DNA of 64,000 nucleotides from Streptomyces sp. Ru73 (GCF_002920575.1 NZ_PQSQ01000036.1:1-64000); one strand, 5' to 3'; positions 37,051 through 46,071 are shown, counted from the first letter of the stretch. Notes: generated from the letters alone by a model not told the origin. Translations and numbers: made by a program.

Positions 37051-38303
37051 CACAGCTGCCGGGCCTCCTCGACACAGAGGCGATCCGTAAGGACTTCCCG
37101 ATCCTGGGCCGCGAGGTCCACGAGGGGAAGAAGCTCGTCTACCTGGACAGCGCCGCGACCTCGCAGACGCCCAGCCAGGTCATCGACGTGCTGAGCGAGT
37201 ACTACGAACGCTACAACGCCAATGTCCACCGCGGCGTGCACGTGCTCGCCGAGGAGGCCACGGCGCTGTACGAAGGTGCTCGCGACAAGGTCGCCGAGTT
37301 CATCAACGCACCGAGCCGCGACGAGGTGATCTTCACCAAGAACGCCTCGGAGTCGCTCAACCTCGTGGCGAACATGCTCGGCTGGGCCGATGAGCCCTAC
37401 CGCGTGGACCACGAGACCGAGATCGTCATCACGGAGATGGAGCACCACTCCAACATCGTGCCGTGGCAGCTGCTCTCGCAGCGCACGGGCGCGAAGCTGA
37501 AGTGGTTCGGGCTGACCGAGGACGGCCGGCTCGACCTCTCCAACATCGACGAGATCATCACGGAGAAGACCAAGGTCGTCTCCCTGACCCTGGTGTCCAA
37601 CCTCATGGGCACGGTCAACCCCGTCGAGACGATCGTCCGCAAGGCGCAGGACGTCGGCGCGCTGGTCGTCTTCGACGCCTCGCAGGCCGCGCCGCACATG
37701 CCGCTGGACGTCCAGGCGCTCCAGGCCGACTTCGTGGCCTTCACCGGCCACAAGATGTGCGGTCCGACCGGCATCGGCGTGCTGTGGGGCCGCCAGGAGC
37801 TGCTGGAGGACCTGCCGCCGTTCCTCGGTGGCGGCGAGATGATCGAGACCGTCTCGATGAACTCCTCCACGTACGCCCCGGCGCCGCACAAGTTCGAGGC
37901 CGGTACGCCCCCGATCGCCCAGGCCGTCGGCCTCGGCGCCGCGGTGGACTACCTCAACTCCATCGGCATGGAGCGGATCGCCGAGCACGAGCACGCGCTC
38001 ACCGAGTACGCCGTCAAGCGGCTGCTGGAGGTCCCGGACCTGCGGATCATCGGCCCCACCACGGCCGAGGACCGGGGCGCCGCGATCTCCTTCACGCTCG
38101 GCGACATCCACCCGCACGACGTGGGGCAGGTGCTCGACGAGGAGGGCATCGCGGTCCGGGTCGGCCACCACTGCGCCCGCCCGGTCTGCCTGCGGTACGG
38201 AATTCCTGCGACGACACGAGCGTCGTTCTATCTGTACTCCACCCCGGCCGAGGTCGACGCCCTGGTCGCCGGCCTGGAGCACGTCCGTAATTTCTTCGGA
38301 TGA
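37047..38303 (+). CDS. sufS: Cysteine desulfurase SufS
   Basis: PLP enzyme that takes sulfur from cysteine for cluster assembly, 418 aa. The PLP lysine is K236 (FTGHKMCGP) and the persulfide-carrying cysteine is C376 (GHHCARPVC), placed as in group II desulfurases. The GTG start overlaps sufC. SufU, encoded next, is the expected sulfur acceptor. Confidence 0.97.
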   Translation: MTQLPGLLDTEAIRKDFPILGREVHEGKKLVYLDSAATSQTPSQVIDVLSEYYERYNANVHRGVHVLAEEATALYEGARDKVAEFINAPSRDEVIFTKNASESLNLVANMLGWADEPYRVDHETEIVITEMEHHSNIVPWQLLSQRTGAKLKWFGLTEDGRLDLSNIDEIITEKTKVVSLTLVSNLMGTVNPVETIVRKAQDVGALVVFDASQAAPHMPLDVQALQADFVAFTGHKMCGPTGIGVLWGRQELLEDLPPFLGGGEMIETVSMNSSTYAPAPHKFEAGTPPIAQAVGLGAAVDYLNSIGMERIAEHEHALTEYAVKRLLEVPDLRIIGPTTAEDRGAAISFTLGDIHPHDVGQVLDEEGIAVRVGHHCARPVCLRYGIPATTRASFYLYSTPAEVDALVAGLEHVRNFFG

Positions 38304-38323
38304 GGACGAGGACTGACTGACCC

Positions 38324-38782
38324 GTGAAGCTGGATTCCATGTACCAGGACGTCATCCTGGACCACTACAAGCACCCGCACGGCCGGGGCTTGCGGGACGG
38401 CGACGCCGAGGTGCACCACGTCAACCCGACCTGCGGTGACGAGATCACCCTGCGCGTCCGCCTGGACGGCGCGACCATTGAGGACGTGTCCTACGAAGGC
38501 CAGGGCTGCTCCATCAGCCAGGCCTCCGCGTCCGTCCTCAATGAACTCCTGGTCGGGAAGGAGCTCGGCGAGGCGCAGAAGATCCAGGAGACCTTCCTGG
38601 AGCTGATGCAGTCCAAGGGCCAGATCGAGCCCGACGACGCCATGGAGGAGGTGCTGGAGGACGCCGTCGCGTTCGCCGGCGTCTCGAAGTACCCCGCCCG
38701 CGTCAAGTGCGCCCTCCTGTCCTGGATGGCGTGGAAGGACGCGACCGCCAAGGCCCTCTCCGAGGAGGCGAAGACCGCATGA
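38324..38782 (+). CDS. sufU: SufU zinc-dependent sulfur transfer protein
   Basis: 152-aa IscU-like protein that accepts persulfide sulfur from SufS. Zinc ligands C37, D39, C62 and C129 (NPTCGDE, GQGCSIS, RVKCALLSW) are visible, and the SufU-specific insertion between C62 and C129 (LMQSKGQIEPDD) distinguishes it from IscU. GTG start. The stop overlaps the next start as ATGA. Confidence 0.95.
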   Translation: MKLDSMYQDVILDHYKHPHGRGLRDGDAEVHHVNPTCGDEITLRVRLDGATIEDVSYEGQGCSISQASASVLNELLVGKELGEAQKIQETFLELMQSKGQIEPDDAMEEVLEDAVAFAGVSKYPARVKCALLSWMAWKDATAKALSEEAKTA

Positions 38783-39141
38783 CCGAGAACGCAAGCGCCA
38801 CCGAGGCGCCGGCCGGGGCAGCCGCCCTGAAGCCGGCCACCGAGGAGGAGGTCCGCGAGGCCCTCTACGACGTCGTCGACCCCGAGCTGGGCATCGACGT
38901 GGTCAACCTCGGCCTCGTCTACGGCATCCACGTCGACGACGCCAACATCGCCACCATCGACATGACGCTCACCTCGGCGGCCTGCCCGCTGACCGACGTC
39001 ATCGAGGACCAGGCGAAGTCCGCCACGGACGGCATCGTCAACGAGCTCCGGATCAACTGGGTCTGGATGCCCCCGTGGGGCCCCGACAAGATCACCGACG
39101 ACGGCCGCGAGCAGCTGCGCGCGCTGGGGTTCAACGTCTGA
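38779..39141 (+). CDS. sufT: SufT / MIP18-like (DUF59) Fe-S maturation protein
   Basis: 120-aa DUF59 protein, last gene of the suf operon. Conserved DVVDPELGIDVVNLGLVY and a reactive-cysteine motif TSAACPLTDVI are present. Related proteins help deliver or mature Fe-S clusters under high demand. The acidic Ala/Glu N-terminal 25 residues precede the domain. Overlap with sufU shows translational coupling. Confidence 0.93.
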   Translation: MTENASATEAPAGAAALKPATEEEVREALYDVVDPELGIDVVNLGLVYGIHVDDANIATIDMTLTSAACPLTDVIEDQAKSATDGIVNELRINWVWMPPWGPDKITDDGREQLRALGFNV

Positions 39142-39173
39142 CGTTTTCCCGGCGGCCGGACCGCGCACGATGA

Positions 39174-39215
39174 GCCAGTGGGGTACTACGCTGAGTAGTG
39201 CCCCACTGGCTTTTT
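39174..39215 (+). terminator. Terminator of the suf operon
   Basis: Sixteen-base-pair stem (39174-39189 with 39195-39210; GCCAGTGGGGTACTAC / GTAGTGCCCCACTGGC, one G-U) followed by five T. It is the only hairpin in the window with a classical U tract. Confidence 0.95.
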
Positions 39216-39239
39216 CACGGGCACGAGGACGGCGGGCCG

Positions 39240-42104
39240 ATGACGGCTGACGACGCCGGTCCGCGCGACTCCGCCGCCCAGACTCCGCTGCTGGACCGCC
39301 GGGCCGAACAACGCACGATCCGGAAGACACTGCGTGCCTTCGCTGCCGACCCCAGCGCGCGGCACGGCCCCCTGCTGCTGGAGGGCAGCTCCGGCATGGG
39401 CAAGACGACCCTCCTGGACGTGGTGCGGCGACAGGCCCGGCAGCTGGGCCTCACCCCGCTCGACGCTGTCGGCTTCCCGCACAGCGACCGGGCCTATCTC
39501 ATGGCGCGGCAGTGGTTCCTCCCGGACGCGCGGACCCTGGAGCTGCGGCCGCTGGAGCGTCGCCTCCTCGGCCTGGAACCGCAGGAGCGGCTGGTCGACC
39601 GCGGTGTCAACAGCGTGCTCGCGCCGCTGGAGCGGTCCGTGGTGCTGGACGCCTGGGACGGCATCGCGGCCGGTGTCGAGCAACTGCACGGCCCCCTGGT
39701 CCTGTTGTTGGACGATGCGCACTGGGCCGATCCGTACACCCTGGACTGGCTTCACCGGCTGATCCGGCAGCAGCCGGGCCGGCCGCTGCTCGCCGTCCTC
39801 GCGCGCCGCACGGAGGAGCCGTCGCGCAGCCATCGCCCGCTCACCGAGCTGGCCGGGCTGCCCGCCGCCGTACGCATGCCCCTGCGCCCGCTGGAGTTCT
39901 CCGCGGTCCGCACGCTGGCCGAGGCACTGCTGCGGGAACCGCCCGACACCGCGTTCAGCAGCACGCTGTACCGGGCCACCGGCGGGGTGCCGTTCAACGT
40001 CGTCGACACCTGCCGCAGGGCCGCCGCCGACGGGGTACGGCCGGTCGCCCGGGACGCTCCCCTCATCGGCGATCACGCCCGGACCGCCATCGGGCAGGGA
40101 CTGCTGCCACTGCTCGACCGGCTCGGTGCGGTACACCTCCGGACCGCCCGCGCGCTCGCGGTGCTCGGCCCGCACGCTACGCCCGCCCTGGTCGGGCGGC
40201 TGGCCGGGCTCACCCCCGACCGGGCCGCCGCCAGTCTGGACCGGCTGCGCGACGCGCTGCTGCTGGCCCCTGACCAGCCGGCGTTCGTCCACCCGCCGTT
40301 CGCCGACGCCGTGTACGGCGCCATACCGCAGGGCCTGCGCGGCCGGCTGCACGCGCGGGCCGCCGTGCTGCTCGCCGACGCCGGACTCGGCCCCGAAGTG
40401 GCCGCCGTGCACCTGCTCGCCGCGCCGCCGGACGGCTCGACGTGGGCCGTCGAGCAGCTTCGGGAGGCGGCCGCCCAGAGCCTGGCCGCCGGCGCCCCCG
40501 AGGACGCCGACCGGCTGCTGGCCCGCGCCCAGGCCGAACCGCCGCCGCCCGAGCTTCGCGGCGACCTGCACTACGAACGCGGGGTGGCGACCTACCCCGT
40601 CGACACCCGGCGGTCGGCAGCCCACCTGCAGGCCGCACTGGCCGACGGCCGGCCGCGCGAGGCGGCGGTGCGGCTGCTGGCCAAGGCCCTCGCCCACGAG
40701 GACCGGCTGCCCCAGGCGGTCCGCATGCTGCAGCGGGAGTCCGAGCGGGCCACGCGTCCGGACAGCCGGCTGCGGCTGCTCGCCGAGGGCTTCCTGTGGA
40801 GCGCCTACTGGGAGGACGAGCCGGACGCCGCCCGGCAGCACCGGCTGCTCGGGACCATCACCGACCGGCTCACCGGGGACACTGCAGAGCACCGTCGCCT
40901 GCTGGTCCTGCGGGCCTGGTACGCCACCCTGCGCGGCGATCCGGTGGGCGTCGCGCTGCGGGCGGTGCGGCTGGGCACCCGTGTGCGGCCGGGGTGGACC
41001 GGCGACAAGGGGGACTTCGACTGCGGCGTCCTGACCGCGCTGGTGTACTTCTACTGCGGCCAGGTGCGGAGCGCCGAACGGATCCTGGACGAGGGCATCG
41101 CCGAACTGCGGGCCCGGCGCTGGTGCGGAGGCCACCTGGCGCTCGCCCTCGCCCTGCGCGCCATGGTCCTGCTGCGCACCGGGCGGCTGGCCGCCGCCCA
41201 GGGCGAGAGCGAGCGTGCCCTGCGCATCGCGGAGGGGCTGCGGCCCATGTCGCACGCCCGGTGGTACGCGCTGAGCACCGCGCTCAGCGTGCTGCTGGCC
41301 CGCGGCAAGTCGGCCGAGGCGGCCGACCTGAGCGAACGCGAACGCTTCACCGAGCCGTTCCCCGCCACGGTCGTGCTGCCCGCGCCGCGGTGCGTGCTGG
41401 CGGAGCTGCGTATCGAACAGGGCCGGACGGCTGAGGCCGTGGAGCTGCTGACCGCGGCGGAGCAGCGGCAGCGTGCCCGTCTCGCGGTCAACCCCGCGGT
41501 GTGCCCGTGGCAGCCGCTGCTCGCCCAGGCCCTGGCGGAGTTCGACCGGCCGGCCGCACAGGAGAAGGCCGAGGAGGCGGTGCGGCGGGCCCGCGCGTTC
41601 GGTGTGCCCGCTGCGACCGGGGAAACGCTGGTCCGGGCCGGGCTCGCGTACGGCGGCGAGGAGGGGCTGCGGCTGCTGGCCGAGGCGGCCGAGCTGCTGG
41701 GCGGTACGGCCGACACCTACGGACAGGCCCGGACGCTGACCGAGTACGGGGACGCGCTGCGCCGGGCCGGGCGGAAGGAGGAGGCCCGGGACACGCTGTG
41801 GCGGGCCCGCGCGACGGCCTGCCGGGCCGGCGCCGAGAAGCTCGCCGAGCGCGCCCGCGCCGCGCGGCGGCTGGCGGGCGGCCGGGACCGCACGCCGATC
41901 GTCCCGGGCCTGGAGGGGCTGACCGGGCGGCAGTGCGAGGTGGGGGCGCTGGCCGCGGCGGGGCTGACCAACCGTGAGATCGCCCGCGTCCTCGTCATCT
42001 CGCTGCACACCGTCAGCGCGCACCTGCGGCAGATCTACGCCACGCTCGGCGTCACCCGGGAAACGCTGCGCGGCCTGCCCTGGCCGGACATCGGCCCGAC
42101 CTGA
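39240..42104 (+). CDS. LAL-type (large ATP-binding LuxR) transcriptional regulator
   Basis: 954-aa regulator. N-terminal AAA/STAND ATPase with Walker A GSSGMGKTT (49-57) and Walker B LLLDDAHW (155-162). A long helical TPR-like middle region follows, then a C-terminal LuxR helix-turn-helix around GLTGRQCEVGALAAAGLTNREIA. LAL proteins usually activate neighbouring sugar or antibiotic genes; here no biosynthetic cluster is adjacent. ATG 39240 is used because the upstream in-frame GTG at 39198 lies inside the suf terminator. The ribosome-binding site is weak. Confidence 0.9.
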   Translation: MTADDAGPRDSAAQTPLLDRRAEQRTIRKTLRAFAADPSARHGPLLLEGSSGMGKTTLLDVVRRQARQLGLTPLDAVGFPHSDRAYLMARQWFLPDARTLELRPLERRLLGLEPQERLVDRGVNSVLAPLERSVVLDAWDGIAAGVEQLHGPLVLLLDDAHWADPYTLDWLHRLIRQQPGRPLLAVLARRTEEPSRSHRPLTELAGLPAAVRMPLRPLEFSAVRTLAEALLREPPDTAFSSTLYRATGGVPFNVVDTCRRAAADGVRPVARDAPLIGDHARTAIGQGLLPLLDRLGAVHLRTARALAVLGPHATPALVGRLAGLTPDRAAASLDRLRDALLLAPDQPAFVHPPFADAVYGAIPQGLRGRLHARAAVLLADAGLGPEVAAVHLLAAPPDGSTWAVEQLREAAAQSLAAGAPEDADRLLARAQAEPPPPELRGDLHYERGVATYPVDTRRSAAHLQAALADGRPREAAVRLLAKALAHEDRLPQAVRMLQRESERATRPDSRLRLLAEGFLWSAYWEDEPDAARQHRLLGTITDRLTGDTAEHRRLLVLRAWYATLRGDPVGVALRAVRLGTRVRPGWTGDKGDFDCGVLTALVYFYCGQVRSAERILDEGIAELRARRWCGGHLALALALRAMVLLRTGRLAAAQGESERALRIAEGLRPMSHARWYALSTALSVLLARGKSAEAADLSERERFTEPFPATVVLPAPRCVLAELRIEQGRTAEAVELLTAAEQRQRARLAVNPAVCPWQPLLAQALAEFDRPAAQEKAEEAVRRARAFGVPAATGETLVRAGLAYGGEEGLRLLAEAAELLGGTADTYGQARTLTEYGDALRRAGRKEEARDTLWRARATACRAGAEKLAERARAARRLAGGRDRTPIVPGLEGLTGRQCEVGALAAAGLTNREIARVLVISLHTVSAHLRQIYATLGVTRETLRGLPWPDIGPT

Positions 42105-42215
42105 CCGGGTGTCCGCTTAAGGGTAGAGGGGGGTCGGTAATCGACGCGAGGCCGGCCGTTCCGCATGCTCCGAGTAAGTGCTCCGGAGGGACGACCGGGG
42201 AGAAGGAGGACCCTC

Positions 42216-42671
42216 ATGCGGTACCTGCGGTGGGGACCAGCGGCTCGCGACGCACGGGCGGGGTGGGAGGAGGACACGTACCGGAAAGCCCTGGAGGCCG
42301 TCGGCAGGCATGACGCGGCGGTGGCCCGGTGGTATCTGGAGCGGCTGCTCCGTACGGCCGACACCGCGCCCGAGACCTGTTCCGGGACCGCGGCGAGGGC
42401 CTTGTACCTGCTGGCCGGGCTGGACGCGGCGGAGGGGCTGCTGTTCTCGGCGCGGTCCCGCTACGCCGAGAGCGCCATGGCGCTGGAGGGGGCGCGCAGC
42501 CGCGCCGAGCGCGCCGGCGACGGCGGACCGGCAGCCATGCTCGCCGAGTTCCGCGACCTGGCACGCGCGGTCGCCGCCGACCTGGCGGAGAACTGCGGCC
42601 TCGACGGGGGATGGCCGGAGCCGGGGCACCGGGCCGTGCCGCCGGGTGAGCCCGCCGGCACCGCGGGCTGA
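42216..42671 (+). CDS. Hypothetical protein downstream of the LAL regulator
   Basis: 151-aa, mostly helical, charged protein of unknown function. AAGGAGGA lies 5 nt before ATG 42216. Two helical hairpins rich in Ala, Glu and Arg (YRKALEAVGRHDAAVARWYL; ARYAES-type segment) suggest a TPR-like or scaffold fold; no signal peptide or membrane helix. It is 111 bp from the LAL gene and 30 bp from the next unknown gene, so it may form a small operon with them. Confidence 0.72.
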   Translation: MRYLRWGPAARDARAGWEEDTYRKALEAVGRHDAAVARWYLERLLRTADTAPETCSGTAARALYLLAGLDAAEGLLFSARSRYAESAMALEGARSRAERAGDGGPAAMLAEFRDLARAVAADLAENCGLDGGWPEPGHRAVPPGEPAGTAG

Positions 42672-42701
42672 GCGGACCGGGGCACTGCGGAGGGAGCAAC
42701 G

Positions 42702-43097
42702 ATGTGGCGCAGGACAGCTGCCGCCCGCGGCCCGCGGGTGCGGTGGCGGGGCGAGATATGGCTGCCCACGGGCGAGGGCGGCGGTTGGCACGGGTACGCG
42801 CTGGACCGGGTGCCGCCCGGGGTGAGCGCGGTCGAGGACGATCTGCGGATGTACCGAGGACGGATCCAGGTGGCATCGGGCCGCTTCGTGGACCTGGGCG
42901 CCGGGGTGGCTCCACCGGACGCGGGCACGGCGCGGAAGCTGCTGGCCGCAGCGTTCCCGGCGACGCCCGGCATGGCGCCGGTGCGTCCCCTGGAGCGCTG
43001 GCTCGCGGTGGTCACGCGCGGCGGACGTACCGCGCTGGTGCGTCCGCTGGCCGAGGCGGCCGAGGCGGTGGTGGTCCTGGTCCAGGTGTGGGAGTGA
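42702..43097 (+). CDS. Hypothetical protein, 131 aa
   Basis: Soluble basic-to-neutral protein with GGAGGGAG upstream of ATG 42702. A beta-rich N-terminal half contains VRWRGEIWLPTGEGGGW and GRIQVASGRFVDLG. A helical C-terminal half ends AEAVVVLVQVWE. No family recognised. It ends 67 bp before the SMR efflux gene and is probably in a separate transcript, since an operator pair lies between. Confidence 0.7.
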   Translation: MWRRTAAARGPRVRWRGEIWLPTGEGGGWHGYALDRVPPGVSAVEDDLRMYRGRIQVASGRFVDLGAGVAPPDAGTARKLLAAAFPATPGMAPVRPLERWLAVVTRGGRTALVRPLAEAAEAVVVLVQVWE

Positions 43098-43128
43098 GCG
43101 GCGAGAGCGGGACCGGGCGCCACGGTAT

Positions 43129-43162
43129 GTACGGTCGTACGCATCGTTGTGTACGCTCGTAC
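43129..43162. promoter_or_regulatory. Paired operators overlapping the SMR start
   Basis: Two palindromes GTACG-GT-CGTAC (43129-43140) and GTACG-CT-CGTAC (43151-43162) are 22 bp apart, on the same helix face, the second ending 2 nt before the SMR ATG. TACGCT (43152-43157) is the likely -10. The TetR gene downstream is the probable repressor. Confidence 0.7.
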
Positions 43163-43164
43163 GT

Positions 43165-43485
43165 ATGGCATATGTGACGCTGGGTGCCGCGATTCTGGTG
43201 GAGGTGCTGGCCACCACGGCGATGAAGTACAGCGACGGGTTCACGAAGCTGTGGCCCTCGCTGGGGACCGCGGCCGGGTACCTGATCGCGTTCGTGCTGC
43301 TCGCGCAGACGCTGAAGACCATGAGCGTGGGGACCACGTACGCGATCTGGTCCGGGGCCGGGACGGCGGTGATCGCGGCCATCGGGATGCTGTTCCTCGG
43401 GGAGGCGGCGAACGCGGCGCGGCTCATCGGGATCGCGCTGATCATCGTGGGCGTGGTCGTGCTGAACCTCGGCGGGGCCCACTGA
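43165..43485 (+). CDS. Small multidrug resistance (SMR) efflux protein
   Basis: 106-aa, four-helix proton-coupled exporter of the EmrE/QacE type. The essential membrane glutamate is E13 (AAILVEVLATTAMKYS). GTTYAIWSGAGTA in helix 3 and NAARLIGIALIIVGVVVLN in helix 4 are family-typical. Being a single gene, it probably works as a homodimer. No ribosome-binding site precedes ATG 43165; a leaderless transcript from the operator-promoter is likely. The TetR gene overlaps its stop by 1 nt. Confidence 0.92.
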   Translation: MAYVTLGAAILVEVLATTAMKYSDGFTKLWPSLGTAAGYLIAFVLLAQTLKTMSVGTTYAIWSGAGTAVIAAIGMLFLGEAANAARLIGIALIIVGVVVLNLGGAH

Positions 43486-44060
43486 TGCCGCGGCGGTACG
43501 ACCCCGAGCGGCGGCAGCGGATCATCGACGCGGCGATCCGGGTGGCCGAGGAGCGTGGCATCGGGGCGCTCAGCCACCGGGCGGTGGCGGCCGAGGCGGA
43601 CGTGCCGCTGGGGTCCACCACGTACCACTTCGCGTCCCTGGACGACCTGCTGGTGGCCGCGCTGCGGCAGGTGTGCGGCGAGTCCGGCACCGCGGTGGAG
43701 GGATGGACCGCGTACCTGGACCGGGCCGGGCCGCTCGCGGACCGGATCGCCGACCTGCTCGCCGCCTACATGGACGAGAGCCGCAGCGGCCGCGTGCGGA
43801 TGGAGTACGAGCTGTACCTCGCGGCGCTGCGGCGGCCCGCGCTGAGCCCGGTGGCCGCCGAGTGGCTGGACAGCACCCTGGAGGTGCTCGCCCGGTACAC
43901 CGACCCCGGCACGGCCCGCGTGCTCGGCGCGCTGATCGACGGGCTGCTGCTGCAGCTGCTGCTCACCGGCCGGCCCTTCGACCGGGACACGGTGCGGGCC
44001 GAGGTGGCGCGGGTGGTCGGCGAGGAGCCCGGGGAGCGGCCGCGCGCGTCTGACGGCTGA
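43485..44060 (+). CDS. TetR-family repressor of the SMR pump
   Basis: 191-aa regulator. N-terminal helix-turn-helix ALSHRAVAAEADVPLGSTTYHF (about 25-46) matches the TetR pattern, with GIGALSHRAVA. The C-terminal helical domain would bind a ligand exported by the pump. It starts at TGATG, overlapping the SMR stop, so the pair is co-transcribed and probably autoregulated through the paired palindromes upstream of SMR. Confidence 0.92.
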   Translation: MPRRYDPERRQRIIDAAIRVAEERGIGALSHRAVAAEADVPLGSTTYHFASLDDLLVAALRQVCGESGTAVEGWTAYLDRAGPLADRIADLLAAYMDESRSGRVRMEYELYLAALRRPALSPVAAEWLDSTLEVLARYTDPGTARVLGALIDGLLLQLLLTGRPFDRDTVRAEVARVVGEEPGERPRASDG

Positions 44061-44103
44061 GACCGGTTCGCCAGGCCGGGGGCGCGCCGGTTAGGTTTTC
44101 CGC

Positions 44104-45087
44104 ATGACCGAAGCAACCTCCCGTACGACCGGCGCCGTCGCCGCCGGACTCGCCACCGTCGCCTCCGACGGCACCGTCCTGGACACCTGGTTCCCGGCGC
44201 CCGAGCTCGTCGCCGAGCCCGGCCCGGCCGGCACCGAGCGGCTGACCGCCGAGCGCGCCGCCGAACTGCTCGGCGCGGCCGCGCCCAAGGCGCTCGGCCC
44301 CGACGCCCGCCGCGGCGTGGAGATCGTGGCCGTACGCACGGTCATCTCCTCCCTGGACGACAAGCCGCTCGACGCGCACGACGTCTACCTGCGCCTGCAC
44401 CTGCTCAGCCACCGCCTGGTCCAGCCGAACGGCCAGAACCTCGACGGCATCTTCGGCCTGATGGCGAACGTCGCGTGGACCTCGCTCGGCCCGGTGGCCG
44501 TGGACGAGCTGGAGACCGTGCGGCTCAACGCCCGCGCCGAGGGCCTGCACCTCGCCGTGTACGGCGTCGACAAGTTCCCGCGGATGACGGACTACGTCGC
44601 CCCGGCGGGCGTCCGCATCGCCGACGCCGACCGGGTCCGCCTGGGCGCGCACCTCGCGGCCGGCACCACCGTCATGCACGAGGGCTTCGTCAACTTCAAC
44701 GCCGGCACGCTCGGCACCTCCATGGTCGAGGGCCGCATCAGCCAGGGCGTCGTCGTCGGCGACGGCTCGGACATCGGCGGCGGCGCGTCCACCATGGGCA
44801 CCCTCTCCGGCGGCGGCAAGGAGCGCATCCGCATCGGCGAGCGCAGCCTGGTCGGCGCGGAGGCCGGTGTCGGCATCGCGCTGGGCAACGAGTGCGTGGT
44901 CGAGGCGGGCCTGTACATCACCGCCGGCACCCGCGTGACGATGCCCGACGGGCAGATCGTCAAGGCCGCCGAGCTGTCCGGCGCCGACAACATCCTCTTC
45001 CGCCGCAACTCCACCACCGGCGTGGTGGAGGCCCGCCCGAACAACGCGGAGTGGGGCGGCCTGAACGACGTGCTGCACCACAACTGA
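44104..45087 (+). CDS. dapD: Tetrahydrodipicolinate N-succinyltransferase
   Basis: Lysine/diaminopimelate pathway enzyme that succinylates tetrahydrodipicolinate, needed for peptidoglycan LL-DAP. 327 aa, of the actinobacterial type. The left-handed beta-helix shows as hexapeptide-like repeats through VRLGAHLAAGTTVMHEG, FNAGTLGTSMVEGRISQG and GDGSDIGGGASTMG. No ribosome-binding site is present; TAGGTT (44092-44097) ends 6 nt before the ATG, indicating a leaderless mRNA. A perfect terminator follows. Confidence 0.95.
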   Translation: MTEATSRTTGAVAAGLATVASDGTVLDTWFPAPELVAEPGPAGTERLTAERAAELLGAAAPKALGPDARRGVEIVAVRTVISSLDDKPLDAHDVYLRLHLLSHRLVQPNGQNLDGIFGLMANVAWTSLGPVAVDELETVRLNARAEGLHLAVYGVDKFPRMTDYVAPAGVRIADADRVRLGAHLAAGTTVMHEGFVNFNAGTLGTSMVEGRISQGVVVGDGSDIGGGASTMGTLSGGGKERIRIGERSLVGAEAGVGIALGNECVVEAGLYITAGTRVTMPDGQIVKAAELSGADNILFRRNSTTGVVEARPNNAEWGGLNDVLHHN

Positions 45088-45104
45088 GCGGTCCCGCGGC
45101 AGAC

Positions 45105-45132
45105 GACGGGCGGTCCGTACGGACCGCCCGTC
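45105..45132 (+). terminator. Terminator of dapD
   Basis: Fully palindromic 28-bp element, arms GACGGGCGGTCCGT / ACGGACCGCCCGTC, 17 bp after the dapD stop. Confidence 0.85.
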
Positions 45133-45162
45133 ACTGTCAGTGGCACCGGCTAGGGTTCTCCT

Positions 45163-45939
45163 ATGCGTGATCTTGCAGCCGGTGTGGGGTACTTGGGGAA
45201 GGGGCAGCGCTGGGTCGCACAGCACGGCAGGTGGTGGGGGTTCGGGCTGATCCCCGCGCTCATCGCGCTGGTGCTGTACGCCGCGGTGCTGACCGTCTTC
45301 GCCTTCTGGACGGACGACATCGCGGCCTGGGCGACGCCCTTCGCCGACGACTGGGGCTCGCCCTGGCAGGGGCTGCTGCGCGGGATCTTCGTCGCCCTGC
45401 TCTTCGGCGGCGGGCTGCTGCTGGCCGTGCTCACCTTCACCGCCGTGACGCTGCTGATCGGCGACCCCTTCTACGAATCGCTGTCCGAGAAGGTCGAGCA
45501 GTCGGAGGGCGACTGCCCGGAGGGGCCGGACCGCTCCCTCTGGGCGGAGATATGGATCGCGCTGAAGGACAGCGTGTACGTGCTGCTGCGCGCCGCCGGC
45601 TTCGGACTGCTCTTCTTCCTCCTCGGCTTCGTGCCGGTCATCGGCCAGACCGTGATCCCGGCCCTCGGCTTCTGCGTCTCCGGCTTCTTCCTCACCGTCG
45701 AGCTGACCTCCGTGGCCATGCAGCGCCGCGGGATACCCGTGCGCGAGCGGCTGCGGCTGCTGCGCGGCCGCAAGCTGCTCGCCGTCGGCTTCGGCACCCC
45801 GCTCGTGCTGCTCTTCCTGATCCCGTTCATCGCCGTGGTCCTGATGCCGGGCGCGGTCGCGGGCGCGACGCTGCTGGTACGGGACCTGGTGGCGGAGCCG
45901 GACCCGGCCCCGGGTGAGGCCGCTGCAGAGCCGGCGTAG
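45163..45939 (+). CDS. EI24/CysZ-like membrane protein
   Basis: 258-aa membrane protein of the EI24 (etoposide-induced 2.4 / CysZ-like) family. Four to five hydrophobic helices lie around residues 25-50, 68-98, 136-180 and 205-235. The family motif GDPFYESLSEKVE occurs between helices 2 and 3, and FVPVIGQTVIPALGF later. CysZ imports sulfate in proteobacteria; the actinobacterial role is unknown. No ribosome-binding site; TAGGGT (45151-45156) is 6 nt before ATG 45163, suggesting a leaderless transcript. Confidence 0.87.
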   Translation: MRDLAAGVGYLGKGQRWVAQHGRWWGFGLIPALIALVLYAAVLTVFAFWTDDIAAWATPFADDWGSPWQGLLRGIFVALLFGGGLLLAVLTFTAVTLLIGDPFYESLSEKVEQSEGDCPEGPDRSLWAEIWIALKDSVYVLLRAAGFGLLFFLLGFVPVIGQTVIPALGFCVSGFFLTVELTSVAMQRRGIPVRERLRLLRGRKLLAVGFGTPLVLLFLIPFIAVVLMPGAVAGATLLVRDLVAEPDPAPGEAAAEPA

Positions 45940-45942
45940 ACC

Positions 45943-45960
45943 GCGCCCCGTCAGGGGCGC
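45943..45960 (+). terminator. Short hairpin after the EI24 gene
   Basis: Stem GCGCCCC / GGGGCGC with a GTCA loop, immediately after the stop codon. Confidence 0.5.
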
Positions 45961-46019
45961 GGGGCCGTGCCGATGTGCGGCTCCGCCGCGTGGGCGCGAG
46001 CAACCACGACGGTGCCGCG

Positions 46020-46044
46020 CCGGGCGGACTTCCGAACCGCCCGG
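46020..46044 (-). terminator. Hairpin downstream of the secreted nuclease gene
   Basis: Eight-base-pair stem CCGGGCGG / CCGCCCGG with a 9-nt loop, 27 bp from the stop codon of the minus-strand gene. Confidence 0.55.
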
Positions 46045-46071
46045 GACGCGACCCCGCCGGATATCAGGCGC

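Noticed and set aside
39198..39239. Upstream GTG start for the LAL regulator
   Set aside because: It lies inside the suf terminator hairpin and gives a non-conserved N-terminus.
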